A stretch of 64,000 bases of DNA, taken from Centropus unirufus (lineage: Eukaryota; Chordata; Aves; Cuculiformes; Centropidae). The stretch is taken from positions 1,891,485-1,955,484 of the forward strand of contig VYZI01000086.1 of assembly GCA_013397695.1 (NCBI GenBank), read 5' to 3'. Under the pieces are notes generated by a model. It worked only from the letters and a program-made list of their open reading frames with translations. It ran no database searches and was not told where the DNA came from. A program made the translations under genes and the position numbers. Numbering within the stretch: position 1 is the stretch's first letter; each line of letters starts with the position of its first letter. Shown here piece after piece: positions 38,989 through 53,210 of the stretch.

Positions 38989-41900
38989 TTAAAAAATCTG
39001 TAAAATTACCAAGTTTCCCATGGCTTTTGCCCAAAACCACAACCTGCTGTAAATTCGTTGAAAATTAATTCCAAACTTAGCCCAGATTAATAACTCTTCA
39101 AGTTAATACAGCCAAGTTTTGCAGTTTGATGGATTGAAATTTTTCAGGTTTTCTGTCTCTTTGTGAACATTATGTTCCACTCAAACCAACAAATTATTAT
39201 CACCAAACTAAAACTATAAAAAAAATCCACCTTTGCATTTTGAAAACTCTACACTTTGGTGGAGTTCAGAACTACAGCTTAATTTCGTCCTGTTGCATAA
39301 AGATGGGAGGAAACTGCTTCTAGATCCAGAATGGCTGCCAAGTCATAGCCCTACCCAGATTGGGATATTTGGACCCATATGCTTTTGTTTGGATCCTTCA
39401 CTATTTTTTCCTTAAAATGGAGGGCGTGCTCAGATCATCTGCAAGTGTTTCAAGACATTTTCATCCGTTAACCTCCCTATAGCTGAAAATCATTACCCTT
39501 CAACCGAAGTGTAATATCTAGCCACAATTCCCCACCAGCGCAATGTGAAACAGGTTTGGTGGCCCAGCTTCATGGAGAAGAAGTAGATGAGAAGGGTGAA
39601 CACTTACAAAAATGCTAATTCAAGTGTTTGTGATGAGGCTGGTTACCTTCTGTGTTTTACTGAGTTCGGTTTTTTTCCTCAGCTTCTGCATTCTTCTTCC
39701 TAGGTATGATATTTGGAGACAGAAACATGGGCTGATGATGACTAAAACCACATTCCCCTGAAAAGGATGGCCCTTGCACTTTCAAGACTAAAGTACTCTC
39801 TGGGACTGTGCTGACAAACAGATTTATAGTTTTTAATCTCCTCATAAGGTATAACTGTTAAGTACGCTATAATATATAGGACAGGAATTAATCCCAAATT
39901 TATTTAGCATTTTTTTCTGATTTCATCTGTCAAAAGATTGCCATTTCAATTATTTATTAAGAAAATCATGTTTTTCAAGGTAAATGCATTACTTTCGTTA
40001 TCTGCTTTCAATTAGCTGGGAATTCACTATGTTCAGCCAAATGTCCATTCATCAACAAATTCCAGATTCCTGGCAGTCTGAACAAATTCCCAATTTTCAT
40101 CTTTTATGGGTAAAATAAGTGAAGATATTCATGCCTCTCGCTAAATTATGGCTGGGGTTAGACTAGCCTGGAGTGGGGAGAAAACAGCCATGGAAGGGCT
40201 TCAAATATATTAAAAGATGTTTCGATAGAAGTAGAGGTAGAATTTTTTTTCTTCAGGTGCTTTGCTATATTATCTAGATGCCCCCCTGTTCTCCTGTCCT
40301 CCTTCATGGGCAGCTTAATGAACAGAGCTGGCCACCCTCCAAAAGGCAAGCAGTGGGTTGAGGAGCCCATCTGTAGTTTCAGGGCTCTCCCTCACACAGG
40401 GACATGCAGGAAGAAAAGCAAAGAAGTTAAGTACATCCTGCACCACTTCAAATTTTTATGTTCTATACAATCCTTCCAATTATTGAATTCACATTTGCAG
40501 TGGAAGGCTGGACAAAGTAGCTCCAGAAGTGCCATGGGCTGTCCTAGGGCCATCTGTATATCCTGGAGCACCAAGAGAGCAGGGAAAGGAGCGCAGTGGC
40601 TAATCATGTATCCAGGCATGACAGGGTCTAGTCTTCTGTCTCAGAAATTCTCTGGTGCTGGTCTTTCCTTCTCCTCCTGCAAAATAGGGCTACCTGGCTG
40701 ACACAGCTACACAGCTTGTAAGACCCTAACCAGTTTCCCAGCCCAGCACCACTCCATGCGATGTAGCTGCATCCTTCACAACCGGTTCACTCCTGAGCCA
40801 GTTCCTGGCTAGAAGGAGAAAGCCCCACACCCCACCATGGGAGCTGGACTTCTTGCAGAGAGGTCCTTTATCCAAAAAGGAGAGCACAAGCACTTTTTAA
40901 CATATTTAACATACTTTTTAACATGCTTTCTTAAATGCCTCATGCCCAAAGGCGCTGGGCCAAAGGCCTTGACAAGGAATCTCCTGGGCAAAGGTGGGAG
41001 AAAGGCTCTGTTCCTGCCAGCCATGGGGATGGAGGCCAACCAGAAATGCTTCCCCAGCCTCTATGCATGCTCATCACAGCTCTGAGCTTAGTTACTGCCC
41101 AGGCAGTGCCTTGAGTGGTACTACTGTGTATGGGGTGACCAGCCCCAAGCCATAGGGAGAGCAGAGAAGCTGGGTGGAATGATCCTACTGTCCCACATGG
41201 GTGTATCAGCCTCCTTCATCTCAGTGGGGCAGCAGCCTGCATGCCTGAGGAGGTCCTGAGGAGGTACCACAGCTTGCTGCTGGCCCCAATGACCACAATT
41301 TCTTCTCAACAGGCAAGGAGACAGGGAGGAGAGTAACCTCCCAACAGGGAGCTGGGATCTAGCTGGAATGCTTGCTTGAACTCAGGAGCTTTGTTGTGAG
41401 ATAGCTTTCAAATATAAGTAATATTCAAAGGTGAACTTTTCCCATACAAACTAGGAAGATTTTCCATCATTTTAGTAATTTATTCATGTTCTTCTTTTGT
41501 TAGTGAAAATGCTGGCTCCCTTGGCTTACTCAGTTGTTGTCAAAAATCCTCTGTCCTGTTCGTGTCCTTTGTATCATACAAAGTCATCTCAGTTTTGTGC
41601 TCTTTTTCCCCTCAGACATCACTGACTCTGATTATATTTGCTTGGCCACCTCCTCTCCTCCTTTCCACTCATGGTGAATACTTTCTACCCTCTTGGTCTC
41701 TCCCTCCAGTGATTTGTGGTCAGTAAGGCTTTCCTTGCACTGCAGAGCCTTCAGCCTCCCTCATCATATTCAGGTGTTTGTAGGCTTCTCCCTCCCCATG
41801 CATGCCCTTAGATTGTGTTCTCTTGTGCACCGTATTTTCTGTCATGTGAGTGAAGAAACAGCCACCACTCTGCCTCTTTTTCTCCAGGTTCTGCAGAAAG

Positions 41901-44900
41901 CAAACCGTCCTTATGTGGGCTGACACCTTTCCCACCAGATGCAGGAGAGGCAAGAAGATGAGACTTTTTTTCCCTTGATGTGATTTGCTTGCAGCTCAGC
42001 CAGATATTGCTGTCCACAATGTTTTGAGGTAAAAACTACACTACTTTCACTTCTTGGTGATGCAGAGCCCTGAGAGCCACCTCGTCATCCAGCAGCTCTG
42101 CCAATGGTGAGTGCTGTTGCTGAGAGCTCTCCCAACAGGCAAAACCATCACCAATCTCTTCAACATCTGTCTGATGTCCCATAGCCTAGGCAATCATGAA
42201 CTCATGTGTTTATTTTACTGGTAGAATACACCTGCAACTTAAATATTGTATGATAAGCAGATGTTCACTTCTATAAATTGAACAATGCATAAAGATTTAT
42301 AGACCCCAGAGGTTCAGATTTAGCGAGTGAGAGCCAAGGTCACAACTGGACCTTCGGATTCAATAAATCTTGACATTACTGGAGCATTGGGGGAGGGGAG
42401 GAAGGCGTTGTTATAGGCATATAACATTTTTAAAAGTATGCCAGTGATGATCTGCAAAGCAGATGTAAGTCAAGCTGATTTTGATATGTTAAACTGACCC
42501 CAGGCAAGAGATGAAATAACTCAGGCTTTGATTTGGAGTCACATATGGAATATAGGAGTGGAAAAGGTGATAATAAGCCCCTGTTCATATGAGAAACAGA
42601 GGGGGAAAAAAGCTTATGAAAAAGAACAAATGTTTTGTTTTCACGCTGTAAGAAGGAAACTGTTGATATCACAGTGCTGAACTTATTCTAATTAAAGCAC
42701 TTTAAATTACATATCTGTGCTGTGTTTCTCTTTCATGCATTTCACTAACGGAAACCACCTGTTTAGCTACAGAAAAACCTAAGTCTTGTGAGAGCAGAGT
42801 AGGTACCCACTGCAATGGTGTCCCCCAGCTAGGGAGGCAGAATCAGCACTGCTGGGTGCATTCAGAGGCAGAGAACAGACTGCCAGAAATAATTCAGTCT
42901 CTTCATACCATGGTCTTTTTTGCTGGAGCTTTAAACACAGGCTGGCAGCAAAGATGGAGGGGAAGGGGCCCAAGGCAGAATGGACAACCTCTACCAATGT
43001 CAGTTAGGAAGGAAGAGAGGCTGGAAACTGAGACAGGCAAGGACAGTAAGAGGCAAGACAGAAGCTTTTAAATGGACGCCAAAATATTATGATATTTTGT
43101 GTTATAAGCACCTTCGTAGGGGTAACTCAGTAGCCATTGCCTTGTGATAGCTGCAAAAAAAGATAGCACTAAGGGTGTAAATAAGAGTGACTGAAACAAG
43201 CCTTAACCAAGCCTAGCCAGCCCAGAGCCCAGCCCGGGCTGGGACACCATCCAGGGAAATAGTACAAGTTTATCTGCTCGCTTAGTCCCAGGTCAGGACA
43301 GTCAAAATTAGCTTTTACCAGCCAGCACACCATTGCAGCCTGGGCCGGGCAGGGAAAGCCAGAGCAGCCACTGTGTACGTGACTGGCTCCTCCTCCATCC
43401 CCTCCTCCCTGTGGGCACTGATCCCACTCCACACCTGCAGTTTTGCAGCCACCTGGGTTGTTTTAAAACAAACAGCTCAATTGGCCCATTGAGCAATTCA
43501 CAGTTACCACAAAAAAAACTACATGGAGGTTTCCAGCAAGCAATTATCAGTTAGACTGGTGTTGTGGTGTTTCTGCCTTTCTGTTTAGAGTAACTCATAG
43601 TGGTTAAAGGAGAATCATCTAACTAGCAATTTTTAGGGACTTCCAAAACACATAGTTCAGCCAAAAGCAAAGCAGAAAAAAACACTACCAGTAAGGAATT
43701 CCCCGGATACTAAATAATAGCTAATAAGTACAAATACCCATTACAGTAGAAGATGGAGGCAGAGAACACGAGAGGCAGACAAGAGAAAACAAACATGAAA
43801 ATGTTGTGCTGTTTTCTCATTGAGGTAGATGGGCATGTGAACATCTCCCCCATACCCATGTATCTGAAAGCAGAGCTGTCCAAAACAGAAGCAGACATGA
43901 AAATGTAGCCTTTGAGGGTTTCTTTTTGCAATGGAAATGAAAATTTTGGAACTGAAGTGAAGTTACTGCTGGCTGCCAGATATAATCTCTGCAAATGAGA
44001 GAGCTCCCAAGTTAGACCGTGGGATACACCCTGGATGCCAGTTGTAATACTAATAAATAGTCATATCATCCAAAAAAGCATGACAGTGTGAAGCACCAGT
44101 AAAAGATTTGCAAAGTGCTCATACAAGGATGTTCTAGATGTCCCTGCATAGCTCCCTGCATACCCTTCTGAAAGGATACCCTGCAGAGAAAGCTGGAGGT
44201 GGGTCAGGGTGGTCAGGGTCCAGAGCACTACTCTCTTCTGCTCTCATCCTGGCCCAAATATTTTGCCTCTGGGAACAGGGCTCATTTCAACTCTTACTCC
44301 CATGTATGCACGACAGGGGCATGTTCTGCCTCAGAGGATGAGACAAAGCTCACGTGTAGTCTTGGAAAAGACTCTAACAACCTGATGCTCAACAAACCTT
44401 CTGTCAACTGGTCTTTCATGCTTAACAGTATGGTTTTCTCCACTCAGCTCCCACGTTATGGACCAGAGACACAGAGAGATTAGCTGTCCCAGTGACACCC
44501 AGCAACCCCAACCAGCAATACCCTGCAGTGATCTCAGTCACAACATCCCCTGCCTAAAGATGTTTTCCCCATGACCACAAGCTCCGGGATCATTAAGGAA
44601 TGGTATTTCTCAGTGGTTTCGCCACTGTTCCTTGTGAAAATCCTACACAACCAGGGCAATCGGGAAGTGTTTACACTAGCTGGTCTTTGTTTCAGTATCT
44701 TTAAACACTCACTCCAAAGTAATTCTGATTTCCATACCAAACAAGCATATTGTGGCTTCTTTACTGGTGAGGCACAGGCTGTGAATTTTCCTGCCCTGGA
44801 AGTTGCAAAATGCAGCTCTGGTATCTGCAACATCTTTTAAAGGTGCTCCTGGTGACCTTTATGAAAAATTCATCTAGGATAAATCAATATTCGGCTTCAT

Positions 44901-46079
44901 TGTCATCCTATATCAGACCAGGCTGCAGGTGAAAGTGAGTTTAGTGGTTACTATTTATTCCGACCTGACCACTAATCCCATTTCCCATCGCTGAAATAAG
45001 GCATTAAAAATCAAAGTAGTCTCTCATTGAAAGGAAGACATTCCTAACAGCTGTATACTTCAAAGTCTTCAGCCTTTTCTTTCCCCTTATCATCTCCCTA
45101 GGTAGCCCTCCGGGACACATGGTTATGTGGGATGCCAACTGCTCACTATACATCATGGCCCTGTTCTCCAAGGGCCCACTGACTTTCAATAATTTATCAC
45201 TCGATGTTTTGTGTGTTGCTGCAGAAATAAATCAGAACTGGGAGCACCAGATGCTCCCGTGTCCCATCGTACTGCATTAATTTATGAAAAAGCAGTTTTC
45301 TCAGCCCAGCCTTGGGGTGCATGGGTCTCCTCCACAAGAGGCAGTGAGGATGAGGGTTAAGGTCCACTGATCCAAGTGCGAAGGGTGTTGAGAGAGAGAG
45401 AGAGAGATTTCAACGTAGAAGTACATGAGCTTGGAAACCCTCACAGGGTGAGCAGGCGGTCGGCTTTCCAAGCAGAGCAAGTGGTGACAGCACTCCAAGA
45501 AAAATACATTTAGTTCCTAAGCGTGTAACTTTTGTTCTGGGCTCACAGTCTCTTTTTGTTTCTTGGACGAAGTCTCGCACCCGGATACGGCATGTAAATA
45601 TCAAGCCATAAATCACAAATTCTATGCTTGCTTTTCTTTCCTCAAGGTTGTATAACATAATGAAAAAGATCAAGCAAATGCAAACCTATTTTATGCTGCA
45701 CATGCAGAGTGCAAAAGGCCCTGGGTCTCTTCCAGTGACCCCACAAGAATGATAGGCCTCTTGCTAACAAGGTCTGTTTATCTGAGCATCACACAAATCT
45801 TCTCATGGATTGAAGAGTTTCTCCTGTTCTTGTTTTCCTTAATGCTCTTGCAATACAGTTAATTTAACATACAGTGACCCTTCATTCAAACCTTCTGCAC
45901 TTACACATTATGGTAGTTTCATCAAATGGGCCTCTGGCAGAACAGGAAACACAAATTTCCTACATCCTTTCCCAGAGTCCTGAATGCATGTCAACAGCTT
46001 TTTGGTACTTATCACCCCTGGTCGTTTCTCTTCTCCCCTTCAGAGAGGGAGAACTGTGGCTGCTAACAAACAATCTTAC

Positions 46080-46116
46080 CTCTGATGTTACCACTGGAGC
46101 ACCAGGTTGACCCTGC
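46080..46116 (-). other. Candidate 37-bp microexon
   Basis: On the minus strand a strong acceptor (CACCCTCCTGTCTTTCAG) and a good donor (GAG followed by GTAAGATT) enclose 37 nt. Two of three frames are open; one reads QGQPGAPVVTSE. Such pairs also occur by chance in introns. Confidence 0.18.
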
Positions 46117-47464
46117 CTGAAAGACAGGAGGGTGCTGAGACTTCTTCAGGTTCTGGGACCTTGCCCTTGAAGTCCAGCCTTGCCAAGGTTGCACTCTTAG
46201 TTCCAGCACGCCCTGAAGTCACACCACAGCTACTCTTCAAAAATCAGGTTCTAGTTACCTGAAAAGGGAAGAGCCAGAGCAAGGACGCATGATTCTTCCT
46301 TCTCCTTAAAACATTGCTCAGGGAAATTCCTCTTCTATAGGACAGTGCTTATCAAGTAGGAACTGTAGAATGGGTTAGCAGCAATCCCAGTACTGCTGAC
46401 ATGTTGCCAGCCGCTCTGCTCATCTCTGAGCATGTAAAGACGGGACTTTTGTAGTGTCACATAACTAACTGATGGCTAGTTCTCTTGGTGGCAACAAGAA
46501 AATACACTTTCTTGACACCAGATCCTTTGAAAGGTTTCAAGTCTTTGCCCCACCACCATAGAGGCTTAGCAACCTTTATGGGAATGAGCTGGCAGGTGAA
46601 TTTTAAGCCTTCATTTCTGTATCCATTCTTTCCTCCTCCTCCAAAGTTTCCATTGACATTTTCCCAAATTTGTAAGCTAGAGAAAGATATCCAATATGCA
46701 TAATTCTAGCCTGAAGAGCTAAAGTTTGCCAATGTTATGAGAAAGCATAAGCAAGAACTTATAATGGGAAGTGTTGGGCAATCCTGTCTTTACTGAAAGC
46801 AAAATCCCCCGCTGTGTCTGCCACCAAGATTAATTCCAGATTTCCTTAGGTTCTATGACATGCACAGGGCTTGTCCCAGCAGCTGCGGAGCGCTATCATG
46901 TCTAATAATCTCTTAAAAATCTCTCAGCCCTAGCATCAAGAACATCATTCTGAGATTTTTTTCTGAAACCTTTATAAGATACCAGGAAATCCTGTTTAGT
47001 CAGTAAGATTGTTGCTTATCCCCCTAATACAACACAGCTTCTGCTAAACCAGGGTCATTCTCTCCTTGAAGATAAGCAAATGTTAACAAAATCACTAAAA
47101 ACCATGAGATTATTGGTTAAGGTTGCAGCAAAACACAATTTGCAACCTAACTCTGTTTTCTCGCATTTACAGCCTTCTTCAAATGTCTTCTTTGGCACTG
47201 AAAACATTTGTCTCAACCTAAAAGTGAACTTTGGAGCAGGGGGGGAAACTGAATAAAACCCCTACAGCTGCTTTTGAATCATCCAGGAAGAAAAAAATGC
47301 ACATTTTCCAGTATAAACATTATCATGGTTTTATTTTGGGGTTTTTTTTTTTGTTGGTTTGTTTTGGGTTTTTTTTAGTTCAGGGAGAACATTCAGTTTA
47401 TTTAGAATTAGATTAATTTATTTTATTTAGATGTCAGCACAGCACATCTGTATTTCTCGGTGAG

Positions 47465-48790
47465 ACAGAGGAACATAAGAGCTGCTCTGCAAGGTCAGAC
47501 CATGGGTCAGTCCCACCCTGTATCCTGCCTCCATGGCGGTCAGTAGCAGATGCTCAGAGCAAAACACAGAGGAAACGGGACCAACGCCCAGAGGCCTCTC
47601 CTGGCATCCCTGCTTTGCTCCCAGAGCTCGGTGGTCACAGGGCTTCCTGAGCTGGAAGTGCAGCTGGGCTGCTGTGTTTGACAGCCACCAATGACTGAAT
47701 CCTCTCTGAATTTGTTTAATCCCCTTTTGAGCCCCTCTACCTTCTTGGCCTTTGTAGCTTCCTGTGGCAAAGACACAGGCATGAGGCAGCTACACTATGT
47801 GTGAAATTAATACTTCCTTGCCCTCTGTTTAAACCTGATGATGTCCTTGGAAGACTCTTAGTTCTCACATTAAGAAAAACATGAAGTAGGCTCTTTCCCT
47901 GAATAGGCCTTTTTCCACAAGTTGTTTCACCACTCCTCTCATGCAATCTTGGTCAGAGCCTTCCCATTCTTGTTTTTCTTCTCTCTCTACCTCCGGCTGT
48001 CTTCTACCCACTTTTTAGGGGGTTAAAGCATGGCTTGAACGTACAATTCAAATAACAACTTCCTTTCCTGGTATCTAGTGCTTCAGTTGCCTAATTTTTT
48101 CCTCCGTTGTTGAGCAGTAGATATCAGAAAATTTTCCATAATTATTCCAAACTTCTTTCTAAATACCAGCGGCTTGCTGAGCAGCAGTCATTGGATAAGC
48201 ACTGATCATTTTGTTACTTCCCCTCCATTTCATTGCTTTGCTCTTTCTTGCCAGCACTGACTTTCTCCTGACCTTTTATCTCCCAGTCTCTCCACTGTGT
48301 CAGATGCTTCTGCAAATGTTTGCTTGTTGGTTCTTCTGAAAGTTTCTGCTTCATCTGCAAATGCGGTTAACTCGCTATTTATCTCCTCTTCCAGATCTTT
48401 GATTAAAAAATCAGATTATACAACATACATCTATACTTTTTCTAGAGGACTTGGGCCCTTTTTCCTCCACAACTTGGCTTTCCAAGGTGCCTGGGGCAAA
48501 GTACCATTTTTGGAAAGCTGGATACGCTTTATTGCCTTGTTTAGTCACACACTCGCAGACTTCTGCAAAGACGTCAACAGATTTGCAAAGCCTGACTTTC
48601 CCTCACAGATGCAACATTTGTTTCCTTTCACCGTCTATCTCGGGCACATCAATTCTAATCTGTGATATAATTTTCAATACCTTGCTCGGTATGGAAGGCC
48701 AACGTGTCACTTTGCAGTTCTTCGGTTCATTCTTCATATCATTCGGATCATTCTTGGATATCATCGTGGTACCATCTAGGTAAACAAATA
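47465..48790 (-). mobile_element. Long CR1 LINE relic, minus strand (RT to 3' end)
   Basis: The 3' end lies at about 47465-47530, where the plus strand reads GAACATAAGAGCTGC, AGGTCAGACCATGGGTCAG and AGTAGCAGATGC, the reverse complement of a CR1 3' end. Further in, TGAATTTGTTTAATCCCC and CTTGGCCTTTGTAGCTTCC (47708-47765), then the ATACTTCCTTGCCC block, belong to the CR1 3' region. At 48349-48366 the minus strand encodes TAFADE after NSEL, the FADDT box of the RT. At about 48590-48690 it encodes PSIPSKVLKII and GKSGF, matching the CR1 'SVPGK..E.II' and 'GKSC' motifs. The frame is broken throughout. This copy differs in its 3' end from the one at 60857, so it belongs to an older or different CR1 subfamily. 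Confidence 0.75.
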
Positions 48791-51700
48791 CAGAGTAATG
48801 AAGGGAGCATGGGGGCTCTCACCTCTCTCCCTTGATACTAACAGTGCCACCACATTGCGCTTTCCCTCATCAGGGCTTCCCCCTACCCTTGAGCCAGTTC
48901 AGCGCTGTGTTTGCCTCTGGGTAATGTTAAATTTAGGGCTTGTGTTTCAGGACTACTCATCCTCACTTCGCAGCTCTCTCAGCTGCAGTATATCACTCAC
49001 AGGCCAATACCCTTAACCCATAGCGGGGTATCCCATGTGGCATACACTAATTTATAAATGAGAATGATATCTGAATGCATCACATTTCAGTGAAGAAAAA
49101 CAAACCTTATGGACTCTTAAAGCTGTGATAAATTAGAATGTGCACGGTACAAATATTTATCTTGCACCCTTATTACAAGAATTTCCTTTTCACTGGTTAA
49201 TTTAATTATGAGGTGTCCCTTTGGATTAAAACTTTGTAAGATGGATATATTTTCCTCCAAAACATAATTAATTTTGAATGAAGAGGGGAAAACTCATAGC
49301 TCCTGAACTTATTAATAATAAACTGAATTAAAATACATTCCTATCTTCCTTGAACACTTACGTATGTTACAGGATAGCTGGGAGGGAAGACAAGAGGGAT
49401 TATTTTTGTTTTCATGAGAAGGACCTGATCCCAGAAAGACTGTTGAGCACATATGATGAGGAGTTAGTCACAATGATTTCTTTGGCAAGGAAGAAAGAAG
49501 CAGAAACAAAAACAACACCGACCCAACTTTCTGTCAAATGGGGGACAGAGATGAAGGAGCTGGTATGGGATCATTCCTCTTTCCTCTTGACGCCCAGGAT
49601 TCCCTCCTACTCCAAAAAATCCTCCTGGTGCTTGACAGCCTGTGGCTGCGAAGGAGACTGAGTACAGGAGCAGGATAAGCAGTCAAGCCTGTTGGGAGTT
49701 GCTTGTGGCCCAGAGAGGGTCACCCTCCTGCCCGGCCCTGGGAATTGTGGGAGCCTCCCTGGTGTCCCCCTCTCTCTGTGTGATGCAAGTCATCACCCAG
49801 CACAGGACACTGGGCCTCTACAGAAGGCAAAACCCACAAAAGACCACATCCTGGTTCAGCTGGCAAGTTCTGAGTGAGAGCAGCCATCCTCTGAAGATAT
49901 TACTTAAGCTGTAAACCCAAAAAGGAAAAAAAAAAAAAAGGAAAGATGAAGCCTGCTGGAGAAGGTTCTGTTTAGGGGTTCAGCGGGTCAGGATTTTGCC
50001 TCGGGTCTGCCATGCTATTCTTAGATGTGCCACTTCATCTCACTTCTTGAGACCCCTTCACAACTTTTGCCTGATCTACTTTAAGGGCAATGTCTCTGGA
50101 TCACAAGCTGACTCCTGCTCTGTGCGTGCAATGAGACAACAAGGCTCCATGCAGAACTTTGCTGACATACAGGCATTACAGAAAGGCAATGACAAAACTG
50201 CATCTGTTTTTCCAAAATATCTGCTTTGCTTCTGCTCACAGAGTAATTCCAAGAATTGTCCATCAGAAACTTAGTCCCCACCTTCTTTCCTACAGAGGGG
50301 TGGGTAACTTTGTGCCTGATTACCTCTCCAAGGGAGAGTTTAGACATGCAAACATTTGGGAGAGGCCTCTTCTTCAACTAAGACTGGTGTTTAGAACTTC
50401 CATCACTGCCTCCGTGGTATGCTGATGAGGGATGACTGTAATGCTCCTTCCTCATTTGAGGAGAATTTTCTGATCAGTTTAGAGTACTGTGTCAATGACT
50501 CCTGTTGCATTTCTTCCATTACAGAGCCTAAAAATACACTGCTAGCAGATTCATTAACAAAACAAGGGGCATCACTGCCAGAGGAAAAGGCTACTAAAAT
50601 GTAAATACAAAGTCTAGCAAAAATATCTCAAGCACGTAAGCTTGAATTTGAATCATTGCTGCAAGTATGGCTGAAGAAGTTTCTCAACACATTATTCAAA
50701 TCCATGTTGATGCTGTTTTGCTTGACACCCTCCTCTAGCACATGCAGAAACCTCTCTGCTGACCCTAAGACCCTTGGTTCGGTCAATGCTGGTTCTTATA
50801 TCAGTGACCGGCACTCCTTCATGGCTCACACACCTCACTTTAAATGAACTATTGTGGCCATGCTGAAAGCTGAATGACAAAACTCAAAGGACAACAAGCT
50901 AGAAGATATTTCCCTAGCAACTGTGTATAGCAGTGTTCCCACCAGTAGAACATTACAGCATCACACTTTGACTTGAAAAAAAACCGGAATAAAATCTTTA
51001 CCGCTTAAATGGCAAGTGCAGCCTGGCACAGACACAGCCTTCCTTGGTCACATTAGCCAATACCTAACCCATAACACTGGCTTTCACCTTACATGGAAGA
51101 CCACTCTGGATAAGGAACAGCAACAGCCATGAACAGAGGTTCAGGGAGGATAGCAGCCATAGTAGCGGGTCCTGAAAATAGAAAAGCTTCATTTCAGTAT
51201 TGTTAAAAGAATATAAGCGTTGATTATCTCTTTCTTCTTCCTTTCCTGATCCTTCTGACTGCACCAGTAGTGTAACTTTATCATATGCTACTTAACGAGT
51301 CACCCTCAGCAATCTGACACACATTGACTTTCTTGAAACAAAACCCATGAGATCCAAGTGGGCGAAGCAAGGCTTAGCCACATAACAGTAATCATCTTTG
51401 TGCAGCAAGTCTTTCCCAGTCCTTCTTGCTCATCCTTCCTGAAATGGCCTGATTCGCAGAAACAACATGCCCAGGTGCAAACCACCCTTTCTTTCTTGGC
51501 AGACTCAGAGGTCAATATTTTCCCTCCACTATATTACCCAGAGTAGATAAAGTGAGTGAAGCAAATAGAAGGAAGAGATGACAGTCTCATTATTAATAAT
51601 ACCACTCATTGTTTGTTTACACTGCCACTGTTACTTCAACTGATGTAGTCCAGTCTACTGCACAAGGCTAGCTTTTTATGTTAAATGCTGCATCTTCCAG

Positions 51701-53210
51701 AAGGACAGTAACCGTTTCCCTCAAGGATGCTACTCTGGTTAGAATACTTATGCACACAGATGAAAGGCTGCTATGTCATCATACTGTAAAATCTATTTGC
51801 ACTGGTACATTATCTATTAATTTGACCCCAAGATAAATGCAATATTATACCATATCACCCTGAGAACGATTTCCACTCACCTGAGCTGGAAACATCCTGT
51901 TCCATAAACTTGGGTTCCACCTTGGGAATTGAAAACACTCTAAAAACACCCCCCAGAGATGGCCAATCAACTCTTCTCCATCACTGATCCATGCTCTGCA
52001 TGACTAACATGGATTAAATTAGTAATATTAAATCAATAAAATTGATTCCTACTCTGTGATTTATGGTTTATCTTCTTCAATACAAGCGGCCTTTGGCACA
52101 CTGAGGAAGAGGTGCCTCAAATGCTACCAGTAGGACATTTTTAGAAAAAGAATGTGAGGGGAGAGAGTATTCATCAACCTCCATGTGTCAGTTGTGCAGA
52201 TTTTCCTCCTACTTGTCAGGTGTTAATATTCATGTCATTCATACTTTCTATAGCTCTCTATGTGCCATCAGTAGGAAAGGTCAGCCAGGGGCTTTGCAGG
52301 CCCGCCTAAAGAGTCTCAGAGTATCTGCTTCAACTGATGATGCAGGAGGAAGACTATGCAATTGCCCTGACACACGAGAAAGGGAGTATTGCTTCTCACC
52401 CAGGGAAAGTGGTAGCTTTGTGCAACCGAGCAGAGCGATCCAGGAGGGAAAACAACAATCAAAATAATGGAACTTCTTGGTGAGGAGGTAGTCCTACAAT
52501 TTCTGTGCCTGTGTTTGTGGACAGCCCTCCATTGCCTCTCAAAACAACAAGCAGGGACTTGGGCAACCCACGAGACTCACAATTGCCCAGAGACTTCAAA
52601 TGCTCAGTTTTTAACCTGCTCCCCCGTCCCACTGCCTCTAAATGACAAGGAAACTTTCAGGAGGCTTTGGAGCACTTCATAACTCCATACAAAGGAGTCA
52701 AAGAGTGAGATATTCCATTTTCTTCTCTATAATTCAAGTAGCAGCCCACACACAGATTTAGGTGCACTTTATGGTAATGAAAAGTCATTAATGCTCTTCT
52801 TTCAAAAGTTTCTTATGAAAATGTCTCTGTTACTCCATCATTCCCCTCCATAGACAGAGGATGATACAGATGTAGATCGGGCAGGCAGTATTAAGAACAT
52901 TTTTTTGTGATGCAGAATCTCAGATCCTGTCCTGCTCACTGACATACTTACATGGCATCAGGAACATTATCTTGTGCCCGGGAATTACTCCTTTTCCCAC
53001 CAGTGTGTTAGCTTTACTTGCAAAACTTTCCTTCTCACTGGTTGAAGCTGGCACTGTAGTCACAATACGTCTTTCCTTTCTGCACAAGGCTTTGATCCAG
53101 ACTTCGTCTTGCCAGGAGTGAGGGCATGGCTCCTCCTGTCTCTCCAGCCCACCATGTGCTGGGAGCCAGAGCTACTAAAGCTGCAGCATTAGTAGGAGGT
53201 GGTACAACCC
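48791..53210. other. Non-coding stretch, no gene recognised
   Basis: 49030-49310 is AT-rich with TAATTTAATTA-type sites, like a conserved non-coding element. A minus-strand acceptor/donor pair encloses 51881-51939. Frames up to about 110 codons are without support. Confidence 0.45.
51881..51939 (-). other. Candidate 59-bp exon
   Basis: On the minus strand, an acceptor GGTGTTTTTAG and a donor CTCAG followed by GTGAGTGG enclose 59 nt open in all three frames; one reads VFSIPKVEPKFMEQ. The pyrimidine tract is short, and nothing ties it to a gene. Confidence 0.15.

Larger units (their letters stand above)
38381..47464. other. Non-coding stretch with one decayed frame and small repeats
   Basis: At 38704-38988 (minus strand) a 95-codon frame is broken only by two adjacent stops. 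CTTTTTAACAT is repeated directly near 40890-40925. A (GA)n run sits near 45390-45406, and a pyrimidine-acceptor/donor pair is at 46080-46116. No complete gene was recognised. Frames at 40306-40701 and elsewhere carry no domain. Confidence 0.45.
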
